Position numbers and translations under genes: made by a program
Notes under the pieces: generated by a model
Told to the model about the DNA's origin: nothing
The model's database searches: none
What the model saw: the letters and a program-made list of their open reading frames with translations, nothing else
Shown: piece after piece, positions 7,017 to 14,598 of the stretch
How the letters are laid out: every line of letters starts with the position of its first letter
Position numbering within the stretch: position 1 is the stretch's first letter
NCBI GenBank assembly: GCA_049293335.1
Contig: JBATSO010000013.1
Span: 1-22,145 of the forward strand
Direction of reading: 5' to 3'
DNA from: JAGXIT01 sp049293335
GTDB lineage: Bacteria > Patescibacteriota > Saccharimonadia > Saccharimonadales > UBA4665
Length of the DNA stretch: 22,145 bases

Positions 7017-8141
7017 ATGATGACTCCACGAACTGCCGAATTACATGACGCAATTGTATCGAGTACCGGCGAAGTCGGCATTCCTGAACATCGTATCGAC
7101 CCCTTAGGAGAGGGCGCCCATAACAGGGTAACACTTACGCTTGGTCAGATGGTCTGCGATGTAGCAGAAATCGACAGTGCAATGCACAAGGTAGTCTCTG
7201 TAGCAGACAAAATCAACTCCGACGGCTCCCCAAACGCTGTAACGCGCCGCATTGCACGATTTCTTACGACACCGAATGTTCTAAATGAGCTTATGCAGTC
7301 AAAACATGCTAAAAGCGTTGAGGCTGTTATGACGTTTGGTGACGATAAAGTTTTAGTCTGGACAGGTCAAAATGACACGAGTCGTCCAAGTGTGCCTATC
7401 AATTCAGACAAATACACTGCTGACATAGAATCGTTGACAAGCACTGCGCCAAAAAAGACACCCTCGGCCATTATTGGTGAGGCAGTAGAGAGCGGTGTTG
7501 TGTTTCGAGACTTAATTATTGACACCCCTGAGTGGCGAAGTCAGCTTTTAAACCTCTGGGGCGGCACCTTCGGTTGGGAAGAATATCAAATTAACGCCCT
7601 GGCCGAAAGACTGATTGGCGAACAACATCTTGACCCTGCCGATAAAACACTTTGGTTTTCCGCAACAGAACTCGAAGGCAAAATTGTTGGTGCAGCTATG
7701 GCTGAACGCTTTGACCTTGTTGATGAAAAGGGTGAAAAGATCTCGTTTGTAGAGTCAACCGAGTGGAAGCGCAAATCTGGCACCATGGGCCATAGTCCAA
7801 TGGCTGCCACACTCGTTGCGCTTCATGCACAGGTGTTACGAGACGTACCAGAAGCTCATGTGTATGCTGAATGTAACGAAACAAGTGGCGCCTACAACGT
7901 AGCACACCGCGTACGTATGACTGAGTCTAAGAATGATCTTGCTCTACTCGCCGCTCAAAAGGGCATGGTTGCCTTGCGGGGCATTCAGAACGTACTCCGC
8001 GCCAATGTCTACATTGATGACGGCGTTGAACCACCAACTCCTCGTAACTTCCGCGTCTTGTATTTGTCGGATGAAACTGTTGCAGAGATGTATAATACTG
8101 AACAGGTCCAGGCAGTTTGTAACACTATAAGAGGAAACTAA
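7017..8141 (+). CDS. GNAT-like acetyltransferase domain protein (tentative)
   Basis: A 374-aa protein I recognise only in part. Residues about 165-300 have the layout of a GNAT N-acetyltransferase: FRDLIIDTPEWRSQLL, a beta hairpin at TLWFSATELEGKIVGAAMAERF (211-232), a charged segment before a helix (TEWKRKSGTMGHSPMAATLVALHAQVL, where acetyl-CoA would bind) and YAECNETSGAYNVAHRVRM (283-301), like the late GNAT helix with conserved Asn. The first 160 residues have no obvious family. It is the first gene of a unit with a deacetylase 9 nt downstream and acetyl-CoA synthetase after that, which suggests a role opposing the deacetylase. The start could be either ATG (7017 or 7020). Confidence 0.55.
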   Translation: MMTPRTAELHDAIVSSTGEVGIPEHRIDPLGEGAHNRVTLTLGQMVCDVAEIDSAMHKVVSVADKINSDGSPNAVTRRIARFLTTPNVLNELMQSKHAKSVEAVMTFGDDKVLVWTGQNDTSRPSVPINSDKYTADIESLTSTAPKKTPSAIIGEAVESGVVFRDLIIDTPEWRSQLLNLWGGTFGWEEYQINALAERLIGEQHLDPADKTLWFSATELEGKIVGAAMAERFDLVDEKGEKISFVESTEWKRKSGTMGHSPMAATLVALHAQVLRDVPEAHVYAECNETSGAYNVAHRVRMTESKNDLALLAAQKGMVALRGIQNVLRANVYIDDGVEPPTPRNFRVLYLSDETVAEMYNTEQVQAVCNTIRGN

Positions 8142-8150
8142 TAACCCCGC

Positions 8151-9101
8151 ATGATTATTGTATACACCGACGCGCACCAGCAACATCAACCTCCCCAAGA
8201 AATTTACGACGGCGAATACGCACCGTATGCAGAGGTAGCCGCCCGGGCAGACAGCATAATTGCGCGACTGCGGAGCGATAACCTTGGTGAGGTCATTGAA
8301 CCAGGGTCGTACCCGCTCGATCACACGCTAAAAGTTCATCAAAAAGAATACGTTGAATTTATTAAAAATCGGGCCGAAAAGTTACCAGCGAATGGCGTTT
8401 TGTACCCTTCGTACTTTATGACCGACACCTACGCCCCCATTACGCACGGCACCTTTACGGCTGCCACCAAGGCTGTTGACGCCGCGCTTACCGGTGCAGA
8501 CAAAGTTTTAGCTGGTGAACCAACAGTGTACGCGCTCTGTCGGCCACCGGGGCACCACGCCGAGCACAACAAACTTGGTGGCTACTGCTACTTCAACAAC
8601 GCCGCTATCGCTGCTGACTACATGACGCAAAACGGTAAAAAAGTGGCGATACTGGACATCGACTTTCACCACGGCAACGGCACACAACAGGCTTTTTACG
8701 AACGCGCCGATGTGTTGTATGTGTCAATCCACGCCGACCCCAACCACATGTATCCTTACAGCACTGGCTTTACTCATGAAACAGGCGCACACGAAGGCCA
8801 GGGCTACAACAAAAACTATCCGCTGCCACTCGGTACCGACGACACTGCTTACCAGGCAACTCTCGCCACCGCGCTTGACGACATCAAAACATTCGCACCT
8901 GATTACCTGATTGTTTCTTGCGGCTTCGACACCTACAAAGACGATCCAATTGGTGGCTTTAAGCTAACCGTACCTGGCTATGCTCAAATGGGCAGCCAAA
9001 TTCAAACGCTCGGTTTGCCAACTTTGGTTGTGCAAGAAGGCGGCTACTGCGTAGAAGCACTGGGCGATATGGCTGCAAGTTTTTTGAGCGCATTTAACTG
9101 A
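8151..9101 (+). CDS. Class II histone-deacetylase-superfamily amidohydrolase
   Basis: A zinc deacetylase of the HDAC/AcuC/acetylpolyamine amidohydrolase superfamily, 316 aa. Active-site elements are all visible: RPPGHH (131-136), DIDFHHGNGTQ with zinc ligands Asp171 and His173, GFD with Asp260, and the transition-state tyrosine in EGGY (Tyr299). The N-terminus (DAHQ...EIYDGE) and the DP-x-FKLT segment near 265-272 look more like acetylpolyamine amidohydrolase than like B. subtilis AcuC. It may therefore deacetylate polyamines or protein lysines, including the adjacent acetyl-CoA synthetase. Only 9 nt separate it from the upstream GNAT-like gene. Confidence 0.9.
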   Translation: MIIVYTDAHQQHQPPQEIYDGEYAPYAEVAARADSIIARLRSDNLGEVIEPGSYPLDHTLKVHQKEYVEFIKNRAEKLPANGVLYPSYFMTDTYAPITHGTFTAATKAVDAALTGADKVLAGEPTVYALCRPPGHHAEHNKLGGYCYFNNAAIAADYMTQNGKKVAILDIDFHHGNGTQQAFYERADVLYVSIHADPNHMYPYSTGFTHETGAHEGQGYNKNYPLPLGTDDTAYQATLATALDDIKTFAPDYLIVSCGFDTYKDDPIGGFKLTVPGYAQMGSQIQTLGLPTLVVQEGGYCVEALGDMAASFLSAFN

Positions 9102-9139
9102 TCTTAAGGCAACTAACGTGGTGGAAAAAGAGGGGGAAC

Positions 9140-10894
9140 ATGGCAGATCATCCGAAGGTAATTAAGAAAGACATTGCAAATATGGCCATTCAGCCCAATG
9201 TGGTTGACTACGACGCCGCACGAGCCGCTTTTAACTGGGAAAAAGCCGCCGAAATGGTCGACATGTTCGACAAGGACCACCTAAACATTGCCTACAACTG
9301 CGTTGATCGCCACGCTACTGGGGCCAAAGCCAACAAAACAGCGCTGCTTTTTGTTGAGGAAGAAGGCTCGACCGAAAAGTACACCTACAAAGACATGCAA
9401 GGGCTAACCAACAAGTTTGCCAATGTACTGCAGACCGAGGGAGTACAAAAGGGTGACCGTGTGTTTTTGTTTTTGCCATCTGCACCAGAACGCTACATTG
9501 CATTCCTCGGCATTTTAAAGCTAGGCGCAATTGCCGGCACTATGTTTGCCGCCTTCCAGGAAGATGCACTGCTTGATCGCCTGGGCGATAGCGAAGCCAG
9601 TGTCATCGTGACCGACGCAACGCTGTACCCGCGTATTAAAAACATTCAAGACCGTTTACCGAAGCTCACCAAAATAATTTTGGTAGAGCGCGGTGCCGAG
9701 GGTGAATTGCCTGCGGGCGATGGCATAGTCCACTGGAGTCCAGCCATGGCGGCCGCCTCTGACGCGTTTGAGTGCGCCAAAATGGCCAAAAACGATTATT
9801 CTTACATGCTGTACACCTCTGGTACAACCGGTAAACCAAAAGGGATTGTGCACGGCCACTACGACATAGTGCAGGCGGTCGTAACAGGCAAATATGTACT
9901 CGACATTCAAGACAATGACGTGTACTGGTGCACTGCCGACCTCGGTTGGGTAACAGGTGTGGTCTACGGCGTATTGGCAGTTTGGGGCCTTGGCGGTACC
10001 AGCCTGGTCTACGCAGGCCGCTTCAGCCCCGATAACTGGTACAAAGTTCTGCAAGATCACAAAGTTACTATTTGGTATTCGGCACCAACCGCTATTCGTA
10101 TGCTCATGGGCGCCGAGGTAGATGCGAAAGCATACGACCTAAGCAGTTTGCGCCACCTCTGTAGTGTGGGCGAACCGCTTAACCCAGAGGCCATTTGGTG
10201 GGGACTAGAAGCCTTTGGCCTGCCTTTCCACGACACGTGGTGGCAGACCGAACTTGGCAGCATTTCTATTACCAACATGCCTGCCATCGATGTCAAGCCT
10301 GGCTCGATGGGTAAGCCTTTGCCAGGTATTGAAGCCGCTGTGATTGACGATGCAGGCAATGTGCTGCCCGCAGGCGAACAGGGTAATTTAGCGCTCAAGG
10401 CTTCAACTGTTTCGGCGCTGATGAAAACTGTTTGGAACAACGAAGAAAAGTTTCAGTCATATTTTGTGGGCGATTGGTACCTTTCGGGCGACAGTGCAGT
10501 TATGGACACCGATGGCTACTTTTGGTTTATTGGCCGCGTAGACGATGTTATTAATACGGCGGGCGAACGAATCGGCCCGTTTGAGGTCGAAAGCGCGCTG
10601 GTGGAATACCCCGATGTTATCGAGGCGGCCGTTATCGGCAAGCCAGATGACGTTCGCGGCGAAATCATAAAGGCCTTTGTGGTCGTAAAAGATGACGTAG
10701 AACAAACTGACGAACTCAAAGAAGTTTTGAAAAAACACGTCAAAGAGCATTTGGCAGGCCACGCCTACCCGCGTGAAATAGACTTTATTGAACGCCTACC
10801 AAAGACCCGCTCGGGCAAAATTATGCGCCGTGTTTTGAAGGCTCAAGAGCTTGGTTTGCCCACGGGCGACACCTCTACGCTGGAGAATTACTAA
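9140..10894 (+). CDS. acsA: Acetyl-CoA synthetase (AMP-forming)
   Basis: A 584-aa ANL-superfamily ligase, similar in length to Bacillus AcsA (about 570). It would activate acetate with ATP to acetyl-AMP and then acetyl-CoA. Motifs: YTSGTTGKPKG (225-235), the acetyl-pocket segment DTWWQTELGSI, GDWYLSGD, VDDVINTAGERIGPFEVES and the C-terminal PKTRSGKIMRR (554-564). Lys560 in the last motif corresponds to the lysine that is acetylated to inactivate Acs in Salmonella and Bacillus. Preceded by a GAGGGGG ribosome site. Another acyl-CoA substrate is possible (TETG is TELG here), but the similarity to AcsA is strong across the length. Confidence 0.92.
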   Translation: MADHPKVIKKDIANMAIQPNVVDYDAARAAFNWEKAAEMVDMFDKDHLNIAYNCVDRHATGAKANKTALLFVEEEGSTEKYTYKDMQGLTNKFANVLQTEGVQKGDRVFLFLPSAPERYIAFLGILKLGAIAGTMFAAFQEDALLDRLGDSEASVIVTDATLYPRIKNIQDRLPKLTKIILVERGAEGELPAGDGIVHWSPAMAAASDAFECAKMAKNDYSYMLYTSGTTGKPKGIVHGHYDIVQAVVTGKYVLDIQDNDVYWCTADLGWVTGVVYGVLAVWGLGGTSLVYAGRFSPDNWYKVLQDHKVTIWYSAPTAIRMLMGAEVDAKAYDLSSLRHLCSVGEPLNPEAIWWGLEAFGLPFHDTWWQTELGSISITNMPAIDVKPGSMGKPLPGIEAAVIDDAGNVLPAGEQGNLALKASTVSALMKTVWNNEEKFQSYFVGDWYLSGDSAVMDTDGYFWFIGRVDDVINTAGERIGPFEVESALVEYPDVIEAAVIGKPDDVRGEIIKAFVVVKDDVEQTDELKEVLKKHVKEHLAGHAYPREIDFIERLPKTRSGKIMRRVLKAQELGLPTGDTSTLENY

Positions 10895-10921
10895 GCGTGA
10901 AAGATGTATGGAGAATAATGA

Positions 10922-11020
10922 ATGACGTTTAAGAATTTCTTTTTTCAAAATCGTTTAAACGTGTTTCGCTTGCCCGCAGTATTTACCCCGAATTCTGTGC
11001 TCGAAAGCGAGACGCTATGA
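10922..11020 (+). CDS. Possible 32-aa small ORF upstream of glmM
   Basis: ATG at 10922 with GGAG 8 nt upstream opens a 32-codon frame beginning MTFKNFFFQN, rich in Phe and basic residues at the start and ending in LESETL. Its stop TGA overlaps the glmM ATG (ATGA), the same coupling style as annotated genes here. It could be a translational leader for glmM, a genuine small protein, or chance. There is no homology evidence. Confidence 0.35.
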   Translation: MTFKNFFFQNRLNVFRLPAVFTPNSVLESETL

Positions 11021-12315
11021 GCCGAGAACTTTTTGGCACCGATGGCGTACGCGGGATTGCGGGTGAATACCCACTGAATAACGATGGGTTAGTGCGCATT
11101 GGTCGAGCAGTTGGCGTACAGTTTGCCCAGGAAGGCGAGCACATTGTCATCGCCTGCGACACACGGGAATCTTCCCAGCATTTGGTGCAACAAGTAGCCC
11201 TGGGCCTCCAGCAGGTTGGGGTGCAGGTGGTGTTTGTAGACATTGTGCCAACACCAGGGTTAGCGTACTTAACTGCAGAGCACCCCGAATTTGTGGCGGG
11301 CGTTATGATAACTGCGAGCCACAATACGTACGAATTTAACGGTGTCAAAGTGTTTAGCGCCCAGGGCGGCAAATTGCCCGACGACGCTGAGGCACAGCTT
11401 AACGCAAATATTGAAGCTGGAGTTTCCGACAGAGGCCAGGGAAGCTTCACCGAACGGCCCGAACTTGCCAAAGAGTACGAAGATTTTTTGGTGGCTTCTG
11501 CCGGGGATTTGCGACTTGAAGGCCTCAAAATTGCAATTGACACCGCTCACGGGGCGGCTAGTTTTGTGGCCCCGCAGGTGCTAACCCGCTTGGGCGCTGA
11601 AGTAGTTGCCATCGGTAACCAACCCGATGGCCGCAATATAAACATTGCCTGTGGTGCCACTCACACCGAGCTGCTGCAAGAGACAGTGCTTAGCGAACAG
11701 TGTGACCTCGGCATTGCCCTAGATGGCGACGCCGACCGCCTAATAATGGTCGACAACCTGGGCCGTGAATGCACGGGCGACCACCTGCTGTATTTGCTTG
11801 GTGTTGGCGAAGGCCACCAAGTAGTAGTGGCGACTGTTATGAGCAACTTGGGCTTCGAACATGCCTTAAACTCCCAAGGTATTGAACTACAGCGCACTGG
11901 TGTCGGCGACCGCTATGTTTTGGAGCGCCTAATCGAAACAGGCCGTAAGCTGGGCGGCGAACAATCTGGCCACATTATACTAGCCGACCGCTCTACAACG
12001 GGCGATGGGCTATTGGCGGCAATTCAGGTTCTACGCGTACTTAAACAGTCCGGGAAGACTCTCGCCCAGTGGCGAGATGAAGTACACCTGCTACCACAGT
12101 CATTGGTAAATTTTGCCATTGCAGACAAAACGAAACTAAACAGCCCAGAGGTAGAAGCCTATGTCCAGGCTGAAACCGAAAAGCTCGGTACCACTGGACG
12201 CATTTTGGTGCGAGCCTCTGGCACTGAGCCACTGGCCCGCGTCATGGTGGAGGCGCCCGAGGCCAATGCGCTCGCACAAGAAATGGCCGATCACATAGCG
12301 GAGCTCGTGCGATGA
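11017..12315 (+). CDS. glmM: Phosphoglucosamine mutase
   Basis: Interconverts glucosamine-6-P and glucosamine-1-P for UDP-GlcNAc and cell-wall precursors. The 432 residues contain FGTDGVRG (6-13), the phosphoserine loop TASHN with Ser101 (matching E. coli GlmM Ser102), the metal-binding DGDADR (236-241), GGEQSGHI for sugar binding, and the C-terminal phosphate-binding RASGTEP. The TASHN context and length favour GlmM over phosphomannomutase. The ATG overlaps the stop of a 32-codon frame; no separate promoter is seen after acsA, so it may be co-transcribed with the acetate genes. Confidence 0.94.
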   Translation: MSRELFGTDGVRGIAGEYPLNNDGLVRIGRAVGVQFAQEGEHIVIACDTRESSQHLVQQVALGLQQVGVQVVFVDIVPTPGLAYLTAEHPEFVAGVMITASHNTYEFNGVKVFSAQGGKLPDDAEAQLNANIEAGVSDRGQGSFTERPELAKEYEDFLVASAGDLRLEGLKIAIDTAHGAASFVAPQVLTRLGAEVVAIGNQPDGRNINIACGATHTELLQETVLSEQCDLGIALDGDADRLIMVDNLGRECTGDHLLYLLGVGEGHQVVVATVMSNLGFEHALNSQGIELQRTGVGDRYVLERLIETGRKLGGEQSGHIILADRSTTGDGLLAAIQVLRVLKQSGKTLAQWRDEVHLLPQSLVNFAIADKTKLNSPEVEAYVQAETEKLGTTGRILVRASGTEPLARVMVEAPEANALAQEMADHIAELVR

Positions 12316-12920
12316 AGCCGTTTCCAACAGAGTATGTACCGTCGGTGGCAACGCTACAATCAGACGAATTAAGCGACGCTGGCAAACGTGCATTTGAAAC
12401 TCTAGCCGCACGCGGCTATGCTGTCACGCTGGGACTTACCAAGGCTGCTGCAGCCAAAATCCAAGAAATTGCGCGGCAAGATTCTATTCGAGAGTACTGC
12501 CCCAATGATGTCGGCAGCCGGTTCCGTGACGAGGCCGGCACAACCACATGGCTGGGCAAAGGTAGAGCAGTCTTTTTACTGGTAGAATCTGCTACTGGTG
12601 AAATTGCTGGCTACGCTTGGGGTGGCGCAGCGCAGACCAGCCATATCCCTGGCGGTGAAACAACTGTGGCGCTACGACTGAGCGAGAAACATCAGGGCAA
12701 AGGCCTAGCAACACCGTATTTGGCCGTTGCCGTTGACGCTACGCAGCAACTTTATGGTGCAAAAAACCTCTGGCTCGAAACCTGGGCCAGCAACACGGGC
12801 GCCGTACACATTTATGAAAAAATCGGCTTTACACAAGTTGCCAGTGAACCCTCTACCCGCCCCACCATCAACGGCACTCTCACTCCCGACACTCGTTTGT
12901 ATATGATGTTTTCACAATAA
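12312..12920 (+). CDS. GNAT-family N-acetyltransferase
   Basis: A 202-aa protein whose second half is a clear GNAT domain: LRLSEKHQGKGLATPYLAV (121-139) contains the acetyl-CoA pyrophosphate-binding QGKGLA, and NTGAVHIYEKIGFTQV (161-176) is the typical late helix-strand. The start codon overlaps the glmM stop (ATGA) and GGAG precedes it by about 8 nt, so the pair is coupled. The substrate is unknown. Amino-sugar phosphate acetylation would fit glmM coupling; protein acetylation would fit the acetate genes upstream. Neither can be decided from the sequence. Confidence 0.88.
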   Translation: MKPFPTEYVPSVATLQSDELSDAGKRAFETLAARGYAVTLGLTKAAAAKIQEIARQDSIREYCPNDVGSRFRDEAGTTTWLGKGRAVFLLVESATGEIAGYAWGGAAQTSHIPGGETTVALRLSEKHQGKGLATPYLAVAVDATQQLYGAKNLWLETWASNTGAVHIYEKIGFTQVASEPSTRPTINGTLTPDTRLYMMFSQ

Positions 12921-12922
12921 TT

Positions 12923-12951
12923 TTGTAAATTTATTAAACGTATTGTATCAT
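12923..12951 (+). promoter_or_regulatory. Promoter for the PfkB-like gene
   Basis: TTGTAA (12923-12928), 17-nt spacer, TATCAT (12946-12951). The ATG at 12961 is 9 nt past the -10 box, so the transcript would be nearly leaderless. This arrangement also argues against a TTG start at 12943. Confidence 0.5.
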
Positions 12952-12960
12952 TTAAGTCAT

Positions 12961-13965
12961 ATGGCTAAGGGAAATATTATAGTCGGCTGTGGACTGGCAA
13001 TGGTTGATGAAAAAATATATCAAGATGGAGTTATTCTCCCATCGCCAGAGGAATTAGCACAGTATGCTGACCAACATTCAAATACAGTTCAAGTTGCAGG
13101 TGGCGTAACGCCAAATATTATCACAACTCTTTCCATGATTGAACCTAACGCTAAAGTGCGTATGGTCGCAACAGTTGGTAGAGATAGACGAGGTAAGCTT
13201 TACAGAAGCCAGACACCCAACCGTTTAGGCGCACTTGCCGTTGATAGCAATAATGATACTGGTCTTGTAGTGTCTGCAGTTGATACTAAAGGAGTTGTTT
13301 ACCAACGTCAACGGAATTTAGGCGCAGCAGAACATATACGCATTCCTGCAGAACTTGACCCTAAAAGTATAAAAATGTTCATGTCTGACCTTACAACAGT
13401 GCGCTTACCGAAAGCGTTTGATCAGATTGACCGAATTTTACCTAAAATCAATAATGGTGATTACTTTCTTAATCTTGCGGGCTTAAATCCAGCTATCGCT
13501 CCACCTCAACAGGTGAAAGAAATGCTTAATAGCAGTAGCAGAGAACCTGATATTGTAACCGGTAATGAGGATGAGTTTAACCACCTAACCAACAGTGGTG
13601 GCTTCTGCTTAGAAGCTGCCGTTAAAACCTTTCCCAATACGACCTTACTTGTCATTACTCGAGCAGCGCTCGGATCTGTAATACGCTACCAAGACGAAAT
13701 ATATGAGCTTCCACCAACTGTAGTACCCAATGAAAAGGTTGTTGATGAAACGGGTGCTGGCGACACATATGCTGGAATTATGCTTGGATATCTAATTACG
13801 AGAAAACGCAAGCATTGGACAACCAGGCATATCTTGTTATCTTGCCTTGCCGCTAGTTATGGCGCATCGTTGGCTGTACAAACCAACCGCACAAGGATTA
13901 ATAAAAAGGAGGTACAATCTGTTTCAGATCAACTATCATTTCTTAACAAATTTGCGGAGCTCTGA
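12961..13965 (+). CDS. PfkB/ribokinase-family kinase, adenosine-kinase-like
   Basis: A 334-aa member of the ribokinase/PfkB family, which phosphorylates sugars or nucleosides. Landmarks: N-terminal VGCGLAMVDE (8-17), similar to the GNALVD opening of adenosine-kinase-like members; GGVTPNI (47-53), corresponding to the substrate-binding GG-x-x-x-N; and DETGAGDTYAG (262-272) with catalytic base Asp268 and the anion hole. I chose ATG 12961 over TTG 12943 because the promoter -10 overlaps the latter. It is AT-richer than the glmM region, and its 3' end overlaps the convergent HAD gene by 30 bp. A nucleoside or ribose substrate would fit the opposing UPRTase-like gene. Confidence 0.85.
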   Translation: MAKGNIIVGCGLAMVDEKIYQDGVILPSPEELAQYADQHSNTVQVAGGVTPNIITTLSMIEPNAKVRMVATVGRDRRGKLYRSQTPNRLGALAVDSNNDTGLVVSAVDTKGVVYQRQRNLGAAEHIRIPAELDPKSIKMFMSDLTTVRLPKAFDQIDRILPKINNGDYFLNLAGLNPAIAPPQQVKEMLNSSSREPDIVTGNEDEFNHLTNSGGFCLEAAVKTFPNTTLLVITRAALGSVIRYQDEIYELPPTVVPNEKVVDETGAGDTYAGIMLGYLITRKRKHWTTRHILLSCLAASYGASLAVQTNRTRINKKEVQSVSDQLSFLNKFAEL

Positions 13966-14598
13966 AAAGGAGCTGATAATATAGGTCGGCATTGAAGCAC
14001 GTAGGACTGCTTCACTGTGTGCACCCCATGTGACAGCGATCGTATCAATACCCATAGCATTGCCCATATCGATATCAAAAGTGGAGTCACCAATCAAAAC
14101 TGAACGAGCACTATCAATACGTAAGTCTTTATAAGTTTTTTCAAGCATTTCTGGATGGGGCTTCTTGTTGGTAACCTTATCATCACCAATGTAATAATCA
14201 ATATATTTATCGATATTCAAAAAACGACAACTTAGAGTGGCGAATTCAGTTTTTTTGCTGGTTGCAATAGAACAAACGCAATTTGCATTTTTTATATATG
14301 CAAGAGTTTCACGTACGCCTTTAAAAATCTTAGTTTTACTAGCTAGGTAATTTCTGTAATGACAACGGTAATCATCAATAAGTTTTTCGTAAAAAGGTTT
14401 TTCGTAAGTATCCCCTATAAGTTGACGAAAAACCTGTTCTAGCGATAAGCCCATCAGATTAACAATATCTTCTTTTTTAGGTTTTTGTAACTTGTTGTCA
14501 GTTATCGTTTGCTGAAAGGACGCCACAACACAATCTTGTGTATCGCCAAGAGTTCCGTCAAAGTCAAAAATAAATAAATCATACGTATTATATTTCAC
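13936..14598 (-). CDS. HAD-superfamily phosphatase, phosphoglycolate-phosphatase-like
   Basis: A 220-aa HAD hydrolase with motif I DFDGTL (12-17), motif II in IATSKK (111-116), the motif III lysine near KKPHP (145-149) and motif IV GDSTFDID (170-177). The helical cap between motifs I and II is of the phosphoglycolate phosphatase/Gph type (C1 cap), used for small phosphate esters, including nucleotides and sugar phosphates. The start is GTG at 14598, overlapping the upstream stop (GTGA), with AGGAGG 9 nt before it. Last gene of the three-gene minus operon. Confidence 0.9.
   Translation of the reverse strand: MKYNTYDLFIFDFDGTLGDTQDCVVASFQQTITDNKLQKPKKEDIVNLMGLSLEQVFRQLIGDTYEKPFYEKLIDDYRCHYRNYLASKTKIFKGVRETLAYIKNANCVCSIATSKKTEFATLSCRFLNIDKYIDYYIGDDKVTNKKPHPEMLEKTYKDLRIDSARSVLIGDSTFDIDMGNAMGIDTIAVTWGAHSEAVLRASMPTYIISSFSELRKFVKK

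Noticed and set aside
12943..12960. TTG start for the PfkB-like kinase at 12943
   Set aside because: The predicted -10 box overlaps this region, there is no ribosome site, and the family N-terminus starts naturally at ATG 12961.
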